DNA from: an uncultured Anaeroplasmataceae bacterium
Lineage (GTDB): Bacteria > Bacillota_I > Bacilli_A > Acholeplasmatales > Anaeroplasmataceae
Length of the DNA: 33,167 nt
Direction: 5' to 3'
NCBI GenBank assembly: GCA_947589245.1
Contig: CANQBD010000017.1
Coordinates: 1 to 33,167, forward strand
Of the stretch, positions 7,485 through 14,589 are shown in pieces; the stretch's first letter is position 1; each line of letters begins with the position of its first letter. The position numbers and the translations under genes are program-made. The notes beneath the pieces are model-generated. The model ran no database searches, had not been told where the DNA came from, and worked only from the letters and a program-made list of their open reading frames with translations.

Positions 7485-8981
7485 TTATTTTTTAGCCTTT
7501 CTGTATTCTAAATAAGCCATAATAAATGGCCCAACACCTTTGGCATCATCACTTCCGACAGGCTCTGCCAAATAATAAGCAATACTTCCATCTCTAATAG
7601 GATTGTTTTCAGGCCCTAAACCAGCTGTTATACAAATGTTTTCTAAACTACCATCAACAAAGCTGAGATTATAAATTCCTTCAAAAACCTTTAACCCTTT
7701 GGACTCATAATCACCATTTAAAATGCCTAAATTACTACCTTTTAATAAACAATAGGCAATCATCGAAGAACCAGATGACTCTAAATAGTTGGAAATTTCT
7801 GTATCAATATATTTACCACCCACTTGATATTTTGTATTTTTTAAACCCTCTAAATATTTAGCAGGCACAGTGAATGTTTTAGCTCCTTGATCAACAAGCT
7901 GATAAAACATTTGACTTTTGGCATCTTGATATTTTAAAACCCCATCAATGCCTTCTTTAAAAAGATCACATAAATAAGTCTTTAATTCACCATCAGGAAT
8001 AATACTTATAGTATCAATCATTGATACTAAAAGCCAACCTAAAGATCTCAACCAAAATGAACTACTATTACCCGTTTCTGAATCAGCCCAGAAAATTGAT
8101 TTTGTTGTATCATGACCATGATAATACAAACCTTTTTCTTCATCAAACATAGCACTTCTAATATAGGCATATTGTTCCTTTATCGTATTATATATTTCCA
8201 TATTATTGCTGTTGGCAAAAGCATACCTAGCATAAAAAGGAACATACATATACATACCATCTAACCAAATTTGATCAGGATAGCTTGTCTTATGACAAAA
8301 ATTATTGGTTCCTGTGGCCTTAGGCATATTAATAAGTTGATTGTAAGTAAAGGCTACAGCATTTAAATATTTCTGTTCACCTGTAAACTCATAGGCATCA
8401 AATAAAATTCGACTTTCACAAATGCTATCTAATTCACCTGTTTTATAGTCACTAGTATTTTTTTCAGGATTAATAAAACTACCATTTCCATCTAAATAAT
8501 AGTTTACATATCGTAAAAAGAAATCACGATATTTAGCATTACCCGTTTGACGATATAAATTAACAATTGAATTTAAAAAGACCCCATCAATATAATTCCA
8601 TCTACCTTTAAAGCCCTCTTTATTCCAAGAAGGAACATAACTATAAGTATTATTAATTAAATTATCAATATAATTAATCATTACTTCATCAATAGTTTTT
8701 TCTTCCCACTTAGCATAAAGAATATAATCTTTATTGATTGGCGTATCAAAAGAAAATTTAGTATTAAAATCACTATCCTCATACCAACCACTAAATTTAA
8801 ATTTAAATAAAGAAGCCTCAACCTTTGGCTCTTGAATAATCTCATTGCCTTTTACTACTACATCTTCTAAATGAATTTTATCATAATAATCAACAAACTT
8901 TATTGTATATTCTTTTGAACCACAACTAACTAATAGGACAATTAAAAACAAAATCAAAATTAAAACTTTGCGCATAAGCAT
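7485..8981 (-). CDS. Lipoprotein GH105-type unsaturated rhamnogalacturonyl/glucuronyl hydrolase with one B-repeat
   Basis: 498 aa. Residues 1-19 form a lipoprotein signal with lipobox LVSC and Cys20. Residues about 26-93 match a Listeria-Bacteroides (InlB B-type) repeat, ending in the typical YILYAKWEE. From about 100 an (alpha/alpha)6 barrel follows with GH105 landmarks: WNYIDGVFLNS, LDSICESR, QIWLDGMYMYVPFYARYA (Asp241 is the likely catalytic acid, as in YteR), GLYYHGHD, SFWLRSLGW and LESSGSSMIAYCLLKG. It removes a terminal unsaturated uronate from rhamnogalacturonan or similar oligosaccharides, feeding the kdu/kdg operon immediately downstream. A second Met two codons in could be the start; GAGGTG precedes both. 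A terminator sits just upstream, and no separate promoter was found. Confidence 0.88.
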   Translation of the reverse strand: MLMRKVLILILFLIVLLVSCGSKEYTIKFVDYYDKIHLEDVVVKGNEIIQEPKVEASLFKFKFSGWYEDSDFNTKFSFDTPINKDYILYAKWEEKTIDEVMINYIDNLINNTYSYVPSWNKEGFKGRWNYIDGVFLNSIVNLYRQTGNAKYRDFFLRYVNYYLDGNGSFINPEKNTSDYKTGELDSICESRILFDAYEFTGEQKYLNAVAFTYNQLINMPKATGTNNFCHKTSYPDQIWLDGMYMYVPFYARYAFANSNNMEIYNTIKEQYAYIRSAMFDEEKGLYYHGHDTTKSIFWADSETGNSSSFWLRSLGWLLVSMIDTISIIPDGELKTYLCDLFKEGIDGVLKYQDAKSQMFYQLVDQGAKTFTVPAKYLEGLKNTKYQVGGKYIDTEISNYLESSGSSMIAYCLLKGSNLGILNGDYESKGLKVFEGIYNLSFVDGSLENICITAGLGPENNPIRDGSIAYYLAEPVGSDDAKGVGPFIMAYLEYRKAKK

Positions 8982-9001
8982 TACACCTCATCTCTGATTC
9001 T

Positions 9002-9031
9002 TAAAAAATAAAGGCTGGTTAAATACCAGCC
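9002..9031 (-). terminator. Rho-independent terminator after secA
   Basis: GGCTGGT/ACCAGCC 7-base stem (9013-9019, 9025-9031), 5-base loop, then a T-rich tract on the minus strand. It lies 5 bases after the secA stop and only 20 bases before the start codon of the GH105 gene. Confidence 0.85.
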
Positions 9032-9035
9032 AAAA

Positions 9036-11603
9036 TTATTTTAGACCATGACAGAATTTATATTTCTTTCCACTACCACATGGACATGGATCATTAGGAC
9101 CTATATGTTGCTTTTTTTCAATCGGTTTTCTTTTTACTGGTTCATTTTTAACATCATTTGTTGTAAGACCCTTCATTGGATCAACCTCTTCCTCACGAGG
9201 TCTTATTTGTAATCTAGTATGAGAAATATATTTTAAAACCTCTAAGTTGATGTTTTCATTTAATTTTTGGAAACGAGCATAGCCTTCTGCTTGATAAATT
9301 TCAAGAGGATTTGTTTGAGCATATGACTGTAAAACAACTCCTTGACGTAAGCCTTGCATATCATCAATATGCCGCATCCAATATTGATCTAAAACTCTCA
9401 ACAAAATATCCTTAAGATACATATCAAATAAATTGTCGGGTAAATCAATACCATATTTTTCTTTAGCATTAGCTGCTTCCTGCTTATTAGCCTCAATCGC
9501 TTCATAAGATTTATTTGTAATATAATCGACAATGCCTTCATCATCTAAAGTCTTTAGAACATTAACATCAACACTATTAGGTGGAAGAATTGTCCCATTG
9601 AAAGCTTGAGCAATTGCATCATCATCAATTTCAAATTTTTTAGAAGTGATTTGACGCATATGGGAATAAGCCAAATTTTCAACAGCTTTACGCATCATAC
9701 CTTTAACAAGTTCTTCAAGCTTTTCAACATGAACAACCTGCATACGTTGCTTATAAAAAACTTCTCTTTGACGTCTAATAACATCATCATATTTTAAGAC
9801 ATTTTTACGAGAGTCAAAGTTGTTGCCCTCAACACGAGTTTGAGCAGTTGTAACAGCTCTTGAAACCATCCTAGAAGTAATAGGAGCATCCATATCACCA
9901 GTATCTTTATTCATAAGATTAATAATCATAGCCAAACGATTTTTAAAAGTATCACCACCAAAGCGTTGAATCAAATCATCTTCCGTAGAAATATAAAATT
10001 GCGAAAAACCAGGATCACCTTGCCGACCAGAACGACCACGCAACTGATTATCAATACGTCTTGACTCATGCCGTTCAGTACCTAAAACAACTAAACCACC
10101 TAATTCTCTTACACCTTCACCTAACTTAATATCGGTACCACGACCAGCCATATTAGTAGAAATAGTAACACTCTTTAACTGACCAGCTTTAGCAACAATT
10201 TCGGCTTCACGTTCATTATTCTTAGCATTTAATACCTCATGTGGAACACCTTGTCGCTTTAACATATTAGAAACCAATTCAGATGTTTCAACGTTAGCTG
10301 TACCAACAAGAACAGGCTGACCTGTTGCATACCTTCTTTTAATTTCTTCAACCAAAGCCTTAAACTTAGCTTCCTTTGATACAAAAATCAAGTCTGGCAT
10401 ATCTTGTCTAATAACAGGCATATTAGTAGGAACTTCTACAACATACATATTATAAATATTTCTAAATTCTTCCTCTTCTGTCTTAGCAGTACCAGTCATA
10501 CCAGAAAGCTTATTATACATTCTAAAGAAATTCTGGTAGGTAATAGTAGCAACTGTTTGAGTTTCTTTTTTTATCTCAACATTTTCCTTTGCCTCAATAG
10601 CTTGATGGAGACCTTCAGAATATTGACGACCTTTTAAAATACGACCAGTGAAGGTATCAACTATTAATACTTCACCATTTTGAACAACATATTCTTTACC
10701 ATTAGCAAAGATATAATTAGCCTTTAAGGCATTATTAATAGCATGGACTAATTCAACATGAGCCAAATCATAAATGTTAGCTACTCCAAAAACTTGTTCA
10801 GCCTTAGCCATACCTGAAGGAGTAAGCTGAACATGTCTTGTTTCAATATCAATTTCATAATCTTCATCAGCAAGACGCTTAGCAAAGGTATCAGCTCTTA
10901 AATATAAAGCCGAATTATTCTTTGGCGCACCAGAAATAATAAGGGGCGTACGAGCCTCATCAATTAAAATTGAATCGACCTCATCGATAATGGCATAATT
11001 AAGACCCTTACATTGCGTAATTTGATTGGCATTATGAACCATATTATCACGTAAATAGTCAAAACCCAATTCACTATTTGTGGAATATAAAATATCACAT
11101 GAATAAGCCTCTCTTTTTTGAACTGAATTTAATTCCCTTAAATTTAAGCCAACTGTCAACCCTAAGAAACGATAGATATCACCAATTTCACCTTCAGTTT
11201 CACGTCTAGCCAAATATTCATTAACTGTAACGATATGAACACCCTTGCCATTTAAAGCATTCAAATAAGCCGGAAAAACAGCTGTTAAAGTTTTACCTTC
11301 ACCTGTACGCATCTCAGCAATGTTACCACCATGAATAGCACAAGCCCCAATTAACTGAACATGAAAAGCCTTCATATTAGTTACACGATAAGCCGCTTCT
11401 CTAACAACAGCATAGGCTTCAACTAAAATATCATCTAAGGTTTGACCATTTTTTAGTTGTTCTTTAAAGTATTCGGTTTTATTTTTTAATTCTTCATCTG
11501 TCAACTTAGAAATGCTGTCCTCTAAAGCCTCAATTTTATAGGCAAGCTTTTCACATCTTTTCATTTCCCTATAGCCAGAATCTAATAATTTTTTAAGTCC
11601 CAT
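9036..11603 (-). CDS. secA: Protein translocase ATPase SecA
   Basis: Motor of the Sec preprotein translocase at the membrane; 855 aa. Walker A is MRTGEGKT (98-105), followed by the DEVDSILIDEARTPL Walker B/DEAD region, the NMAGRGTDIKLG motif and RGRSGRQGDPG, the helical scaffold, and a C-terminal SEC-C zinc motif CPCGSGKKYKFCHG after a charged linker. The ATG at 11603 has GGTGA 5 bases upstream; TTG and GTG codons just before it are in frame but lie within or before this site. A promoter is visible at 11658-11686. hpf lies upstream as in many Bacillota. prfB, the usual next gene, is not here. Confidence 0.97.
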   Translation of the reverse strand: MGLKKLLDSGYREMKRCEKLAYKIEALEDSISKLTDEELKNKTEYFKEQLKNGQTLDDILVEAYAVVREAAYRVTNMKAFHVQLIGACAIHGGNIAEMRTGEGKTLTAVFPAYLNALNGKGVHIVTVNEYLARRETEGEIGDIYRFLGLTVGLNLRELNSVQKREAYSCDILYSTNSELGFDYLRDNMVHNANQITQCKGLNYAIIDEVDSILIDEARTPLIISGAPKNNSALYLRADTFAKRLADEDYEIDIETRHVQLTPSGMAKAEQVFGVANIYDLAHVELVHAINNALKANYIFANGKEYVVQNGEVLIVDTFTGRILKGRQYSEGLHQAIEAKENVEIKKETQTVATITYQNFFRMYNKLSGMTGTAKTEEEEFRNIYNMYVVEVPTNMPVIRQDMPDLIFVSKEAKFKALVEEIKRRYATGQPVLVGTANVETSELVSNMLKRQGVPHEVLNAKNNEREAEIVAKAGQLKSVTISTNMAGRGTDIKLGEGVRELGGLVVLGTERHESRRIDNQLRGRSGRQGDPGFSQFYISTEDDLIQRFGGDTFKNRLAMIINLMNKDTGDMDAPITSRMVSRAVTTAQTRVEGNNFDSRKNVLKYDDVIRRQREVFYKQRMQVVHVEKLEELVKGMMRKAVENLAYSHMRQITSKKFEIDDDAIAQAFNGTILPPNSVDVNVLKTLDDEGIVDYITNKSYEAIEANKQEAANAKEKYGIDLPDNLFDMYLKDILLRVLDQYWMRHIDDMQGLRQGVVLQSYAQTNPLEIYQAEGYARFQKLNENINLEVLKYISHTRLQIRPREEEVDPMKGLTTNDVKNEPVKRKPIEKKQHIGPNDPCPCGSGKKYKFCHGLK

Positions 11604-11657
11604 AATAATCACCAAAGAGTTTTATCTCTTTCCTCTTCTCATAAAATAACACAATAT

Positions 11658-11686
11658 ATCATACTATAAATAGCTTATTTTTTCAA
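11658..11686 (-). promoter_or_regulatory. Promoter of secA
   Basis: TTGAAA (11681-11686), 17 bases, TATGAT (11658-11663) on the minus strand, 55 bases before the secA start. Confidence 0.65.
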
Positions 11687-11709
11687 GATTTTACACTATA
11701 AAAACCTAA

Positions 11710-11733
11710 GAAGTAGCCATCAAAAGCTACTTC
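11710..11733 (-). terminator. Second hairpin in the hpf-secA gap
   Basis: Perfect 8-base stem GAAGTAGC/GCTACTTC with an 8-base loop; a TTTTT run appears about 5 bases after the stem on the minus strand. It could be a back-up terminator for hpf or a leader element. It lies before the secA promoter. Confidence 0.5.
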
Positions 11734-11800
11734 ATTCATATTATTAACAATTTTCAAACAACTAATACCTTTCAAACAATTAATCCTAAAATATAGAAAA

Positions 11801-11817
11801 TGGGGCCATAAGCCCCA
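11801..11817 (-). terminator. Terminator-like hairpin after hpf
   Basis: TGGGGC/GCCCCA stem with a 5-base loop, followed by TTTT and a T-rich stretch on the minus strand, 15 bases after the hpf stop. Confidence 0.65.
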
Positions 11818-11832
11818 AAAGATTAAGAAAAA

Positions 11833-12360
11833 CTACTTCGTATTTGTTTCAATAACAGCATAGTCACCATCATTTCTAACATAGATGACATTCGTTTTTC
11901 TTGTTTCCTTATCTAAGTAGATAAAGAAATCATGACCAAGTAATTCCATTTGATCAATAGCCTCTTCTCTTGTCATAGGCTCAAGATCAACATTCTTATC
12001 ACGAACGATGCGATTTTCTTTAGGAGCTTCCCCTGCTTCAACAGAACGAATACCCTTTCTACCAAGTTTATCCTTGGTACGATCGTTGTAACGTTTTACT
12101 TGCTTCATTAATTTATCTATGGCACCATCAATAGCTGCATAGATATCTGTTTCTTGCACTTCAGCACGAAGTATGATATTTTTGGTTGGAATTGTCACCT
12201 CAACCTTGTGAAAAGCTTTATACACCTTACAAACAACTCTTGCTGAAACATTGTCATAGTCAGCAATAAGTCCAGCTAACTTATCAAGTTTCTTTAATGC
12301 ATACTCTTTGTTTGCATCAGATGGTGTAAAGCCATTCTTTCCAACAATTTCTACCTTCAT
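11833..12360 (-). CDS. hpf: Ribosome hibernation promoting factor, long form
   Basis: 175 aa. The N-terminal S30AE/YfiA fold (about 1-100, starting MKVEIVGKNGFTPSD) binds the 30S decoding site; the C-terminal domain (about 120-175, with NVDLEPMTREEAIDQMELLGHDFFIY) drives 100S ribosome dimer formation. This two-domain layout is the long HPF of Bacillota. The start has AGGAGTGAT at good spacing. A strong extended -10 promoter (12388-12416) lies directly upstream, overlapping the region just after the csp stop. hpf next to secA is conserved in the phylum. Confidence 0.95.
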   Translation of the reverse strand: MKVEIVGKNGFTPSDANKEYALKKLDKLAGLIADYDNVSARVVCKVYKAFHKVEVTIPTKNIILRAEVQETDIYAAIDGAIDKLMKQVKRYNDRTKDKLGRKGIRSVEAGEAPKENRIVRDKNVDLEPMTREEAIDQMELLGHDFFIYLDKETRKTNVIYVRNDGDYAVIETNTK

Positions 12361-12387
12361 TAAATATCACTCCTTTTCTATAGTTTT

Positions 12388-12416
12388 ATTATACCACATA
12401 ATAAAAGCGTTTTCAA
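12388..12416 (-). promoter_or_regulatory. Strong promoter of hpf
   Basis: TTGAAA (12411-12416), 17 bases, TATAAT (12388-12393) with TG one base upstream of the -10 (extended -10), on the minus strand, 28 bases before the start codon. Confidence 0.8.
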
Positions 12417-12421
12417 TACAA

Positions 12422-12622
12422 CTATAGCTTATAAACATTTTGAGCTTGTAAACCTTTTTCACCAACAACAAGATCAAATTCAACTAATTGGCCTTCATTT
12501 AAGGTTTTAAAGCCATCATCTAAGATGCTACTATAATGAACAAAGATATCATCATAGTTTTCTTTGACAATGAAGCCATAACCTTTCTCATTATTAAACC
12601 ACTTTACTTTGCCTACTAGCAT
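12422..12622 (-). CDS. csp: Cold-shock domain protein (CspA family)
   Basis: 66 aa, a single cold-shock domain. Contains RNP-1-like KGYGFI and RNP-2-like DIFVHYS on the usual OB fold, starting [17 protein letters not shown]. It binds single-stranded RNA and DNA and acts as an RNA chaperone. The frame is open nine codons further upstream, but the strong GGGAGGT site lies about 8 bases before the ATG at 12622, which also gives the standard family N-terminus. The stop is 6 bases from the -35 of hpf, and no terminator is visible between them, so read-through into hpf is likely. Confidence 0.95.
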   Translation of the reverse strand: MLVGKVKWFNNEKGYGFIVKENYDDIFVHYSSILDDGFKTLNEGQLVEFDLVVGEKGLQAQNVYKL

Positions 12623-12653
12623 ATCAATTACCTCCCTTTTTTTAAGCACTTTT

Positions 12654-12683
12654 ATAATACATCTTAATATCCAATATTTTCAA
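12654..12683 (-). promoter_or_regulatory. Probable promoter of csp
   Basis: TTGAAA (12678-12683), 18 bases, TATTAT (12654-12659) on the minus strand, 32 bases before the csp start. Confidence 0.5.
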
Positions 12684-12707
12684 TAAAAAACAACACAAAA
12701 AAATCGA

Positions 12708-13082
12708 CTATTTTCTTATATTACCACACAATATAAATATTGGTTTTTTCTCACAATCTGCGATGAAACTAATAATTTCTAAGTTAAGATCTGTAATATT
12801 AAAATAATCTAAATAAATAATAAAAAAATCCGTGTGCTTTAAACGAAAAAAATTAAACATTTGGGATATTTCTTCAATGTAGGCCGTTAAATTAAATTTA
12901 TAATGTTTTTCTAAAAAACTGACAACTACTAGCTCATAATTTTCCAAAGGTAGTCTAGTTAAATTAAGCTTTAAAGGAAAATTATTTCGACATGTCTCAC
13001 AAATATAGACCGCTTTTGTAGCAAAAAAATCTAAAAAACTGCGCTTAGAATTGAAAAATTTATAGCAATTATGACAAATCAT
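12708..13082 (-). CDS. Zinc-ribbon protein resembling the ComFC N-terminus, without a phosphoribosyltransferase domain
   Basis: 124 aa from the ATG at 13082, which has GGAGGT 3 bases upstream; the longer open frame would cross the terminator of the preceding gene. The N-terminus MICHNCYKFF and YICETCRNNF give two CxxC pairs (Cys3/Cys6 and about Cys27/Cys30) spaced as in the zinc ribbon of ComFC proteins. After it, the protein is a leucine/phenylalanine-rich chain with no PRPP-binding motif, ending soon after KKPIFILCGNIRK. In many Bacilli comFA-comFC lie just upstream of hpf-secA, the position held here, so a decayed or repurposed ComFC is a reasonable inference. Function is unknown. Confidence 0.7.
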   Translation of the reverse strand: MICHNCYKFFNSKRSFLDFFATKAVYICETCRNNFPLKLNLTRLPLENYELVVVSFLEKHYKFNLTAYIEEISQMFNFFRLKHTDFFIIYLDYFNITDLNLEIISFIADCEKKPIFILCGNIRK

Positions 13083-13094
13083 TTTACCTCCAAC

Positions 13095-13140
13095 AAAAAA
13101 AGCGTAATAGAAATACTTTCTCAAGATTTACCATCACGCC
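13095..13140 (-). terminator. Terminator of the DUF3137-like gene
   Basis: Outer arms 13102-13108 and 13133-13139 (GCGTGAT with ATTACGC, one mismatch) enclose an inner AGAAA/TTTCT hairpin (109-121 of the same kilobase); seven T follow on the minus strand. The next gene's GGAGGT is only a few bases past the T-run. Confidence 0.65.
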
Positions 13141-13152
13141 TTTTATTTTAAA

Positions 13153-14043
13153 TTATCGATTTACATTATATTTATCTGCATCCATACTAAATTCATTTAT
13201 AATTGATGCTGCAATTAGAATTTCTGATTTAATTCTATTGATTTGTTTGTCATCTAAAGGTTTCGAAATATTAACCTCTAAAGAGTCATTACTATTGTTG
13301 ATTAAAACATATAAATTGTTATGCATAAAGATATAACAAATTCCCCCATTAAACATTCTTTCTAACTCCAGCATTTTATTAATCATAACTGGCGTTAAAA
13401 TATAGAATCCATGTTCTTTATCATCAACATAGCATTTAAATCTTTTATTAAAATCAATTACTTCTGTCTCAAATTTTTCTAAACCAGAAGCCGAAAAACC
13501 CAAAGGAGCATCATTAACAACCTTTAAAACCATATTGAGTTCTCTTTGAAAATCAATTTTAATTACACGACCTTTAAAATATGTTACATATGTTGTTTGA
13601 GTGTGACCTCTGCCATCGGTAGTTACTCTTTTTTCTTGCATTGTACAGTCACAAAGCTGATATGGTACATTATTATAACTACTAGAAATATAATCTTCTA
13701 AATGATATTTATCAGGTACTTTTGCCGCTCTTAAAGAATTAATTTCATTAATATCCAGACCCTTGTTGGCATCATATGTTGCTTCAGCCCCCAACTCATC
13801 CTTAACAAGCTGAGCAACTATGGTATTTTTAAAAGTTTTTTGAAATTTACTTTTTTTATTAGTGGCTATTATAATAACTATTACACCTATAACAATAATA
13901 ACTATTCCTAATAATGGTTGAAGAAAGAAACAACCTATACCAGCTATAAATAATACAGCTGTTATAACATACATAATATTTAATGTTTTTTTAATGCTTT
14001 TGCGCTCTAATTCTAAAGATTCTAAACTTTTATTTTCTTCCAT
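13153..14043 (-). CDS. DUF3137-like membrane-anchored protein
   Basis: 296 aa from the ATG at 14043; an upstream in-frame GTG at 14058 would add five residues. The ATG is preceded by a partial site (GTGAT), the GTG by AGGA with too little space, so the start is not certain. Two adjoining hydrophobic segments (about residues 22-40 and 42-60) form a short membrane hairpin, followed by a basic stretch NKKSKFQKTFKN and a long soluble domain with a YKLCDCT-like region, FKGRVIKIDF and a C-terminal alpha/beta part. The arrangement fits DUF3137 (galanin-like) proteins. Function is unknown. It has its own promoter and lies 3' of an XRE regulator gene separated by a terminator. Confidence 0.65.
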   Translation of the reverse strand: MEENKSLESLELERKSIKKTLNIMYVITAVLFIAGIGCFFLQPLLGIVIIVIGVIVIIIATNKKSKFQKTFKNTIVAQLVKDELGAEATYDANKGLDINEINSLRAAKVPDKYHLEDYISSSYNNVPYQLCDCTMQEKRVTTDGRGHTQTTYVTYFKGRVIKIDFQRELNMVLKVVNDAPLGFSASGLEKFETEVIDFNKRFKCYVDDKEHGFYILTPVMINKMLELERMFNGGICYIFMHNNLYVLINNSNDSLEVNISKPLDDKQINRIKSEILIAASIINEFSMDADKYNVNR

Positions 14044-14070
14044 ACATTCATCACTCACATCCTAATATTT

Positions 14071-14099
14071 ATTTTAAACTGATTTTAAAATTAATTCAA
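14071..14099 (-). promoter_or_regulatory. Promoter of the DUF3137-like gene
   Basis: TTGAAT (14094-14099), 17 bases, TAAAAT (14071-14076) on the minus strand, leaving a leader of about 20 bases. Confidence 0.55.
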
Positions 14100-14137
14100 T
14101 AATTTTATTTTTCTTCCTAACAAATTGCTTGACAAAT

Positions 14138-14164
14138 AAAAAAAGACTTCAATGTGAAATCTTT
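14138..14164 (-). terminator. Terminator of the XRE regulator gene
   Basis: Nine-base stem (14142-14150 with 14156-14164, one G-U) with a 5-base loop, then a T-run on the minus strand, starting 1 base after the stop codon. Confidence 0.75.
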
Positions 14165-14165
14165 T

Positions 14166-14441
14166 CTATTTTTTATTTAAATGATAAACAATTTCTTTTA
14201 ATTCGTTAGCAATTTTATTGATTCTTTCATTTAAAAAATCTTCATTTAAATTATCCACACCTAACAAATAATCAGTTGAGACATTTAAATAATTAGCCAT
14301 CTTTTTAACCATATCACTGTTCATTAAAGTTGCTTCACTTATATAATTGTCTAATGTTCTTCTTTCAATCCCTAAATCCTTAGCAATTTTCTTACGTTCT
14401 AGGCCTCTAGAAGAGATTATCTCAGCTAATCTAGTTTTCAT
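14166..14441 (-). CDS. XRE-family helix-turn-helix DNA-binding protein
   Basis: 91 aa. The first ~62 residues form a Cro/CI-type HTH: RKKIAKDLGIERRTLDNYISE is the helix-turn-recognition-helix part, and MVKKMANYLNVSTDYLLG is the typical fourth/fifth helix ending of this family. A basic helical tail (INKIANELKEIVYHLNKK) follows, probably for dimerisation. The start has GGAG about 9 bases upstream. It is monocistronic between proS and its own terminator. No clear promoter was found; its targets are unknown, and the neighbouring DUF3137-like gene is one candidate. Confidence 0.85.
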   Translation of the reverse strand: MKTRLAEIISSRGLERKKIAKDLGIERRTLDNYISEATLMNSDMVKKMANYLNVSTDYLLGVDNLNEDFLNERINKIANELKEIVYHLNKK

Positions 14442-14557
14442 ATTTCAATTCTCCAATAACATCTTTTCTTTATTTTAGCACTTTATCCATATTGTTTCCT
14501 TACTATAGAAATAAATACCTATTTTAAGAAATATAATGTTATTTTATAAATATATTA

Positions 14558-14573
14558 TGGTAAGGATTTACCA
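14558..14573 (-). terminator. Weak hairpin after proS
   Basis: TGGTAA/TTACCA 6-base palindrome with a 4-base loop, 16 bases after the proS stop, followed by AT-rich sequence without a clean T-run. It could also be a protein-binding palindrome upstream of the XRE gene. Confidence 0.35.
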
Positions 14574-14589
14574 GATTAAATGTTTTATT

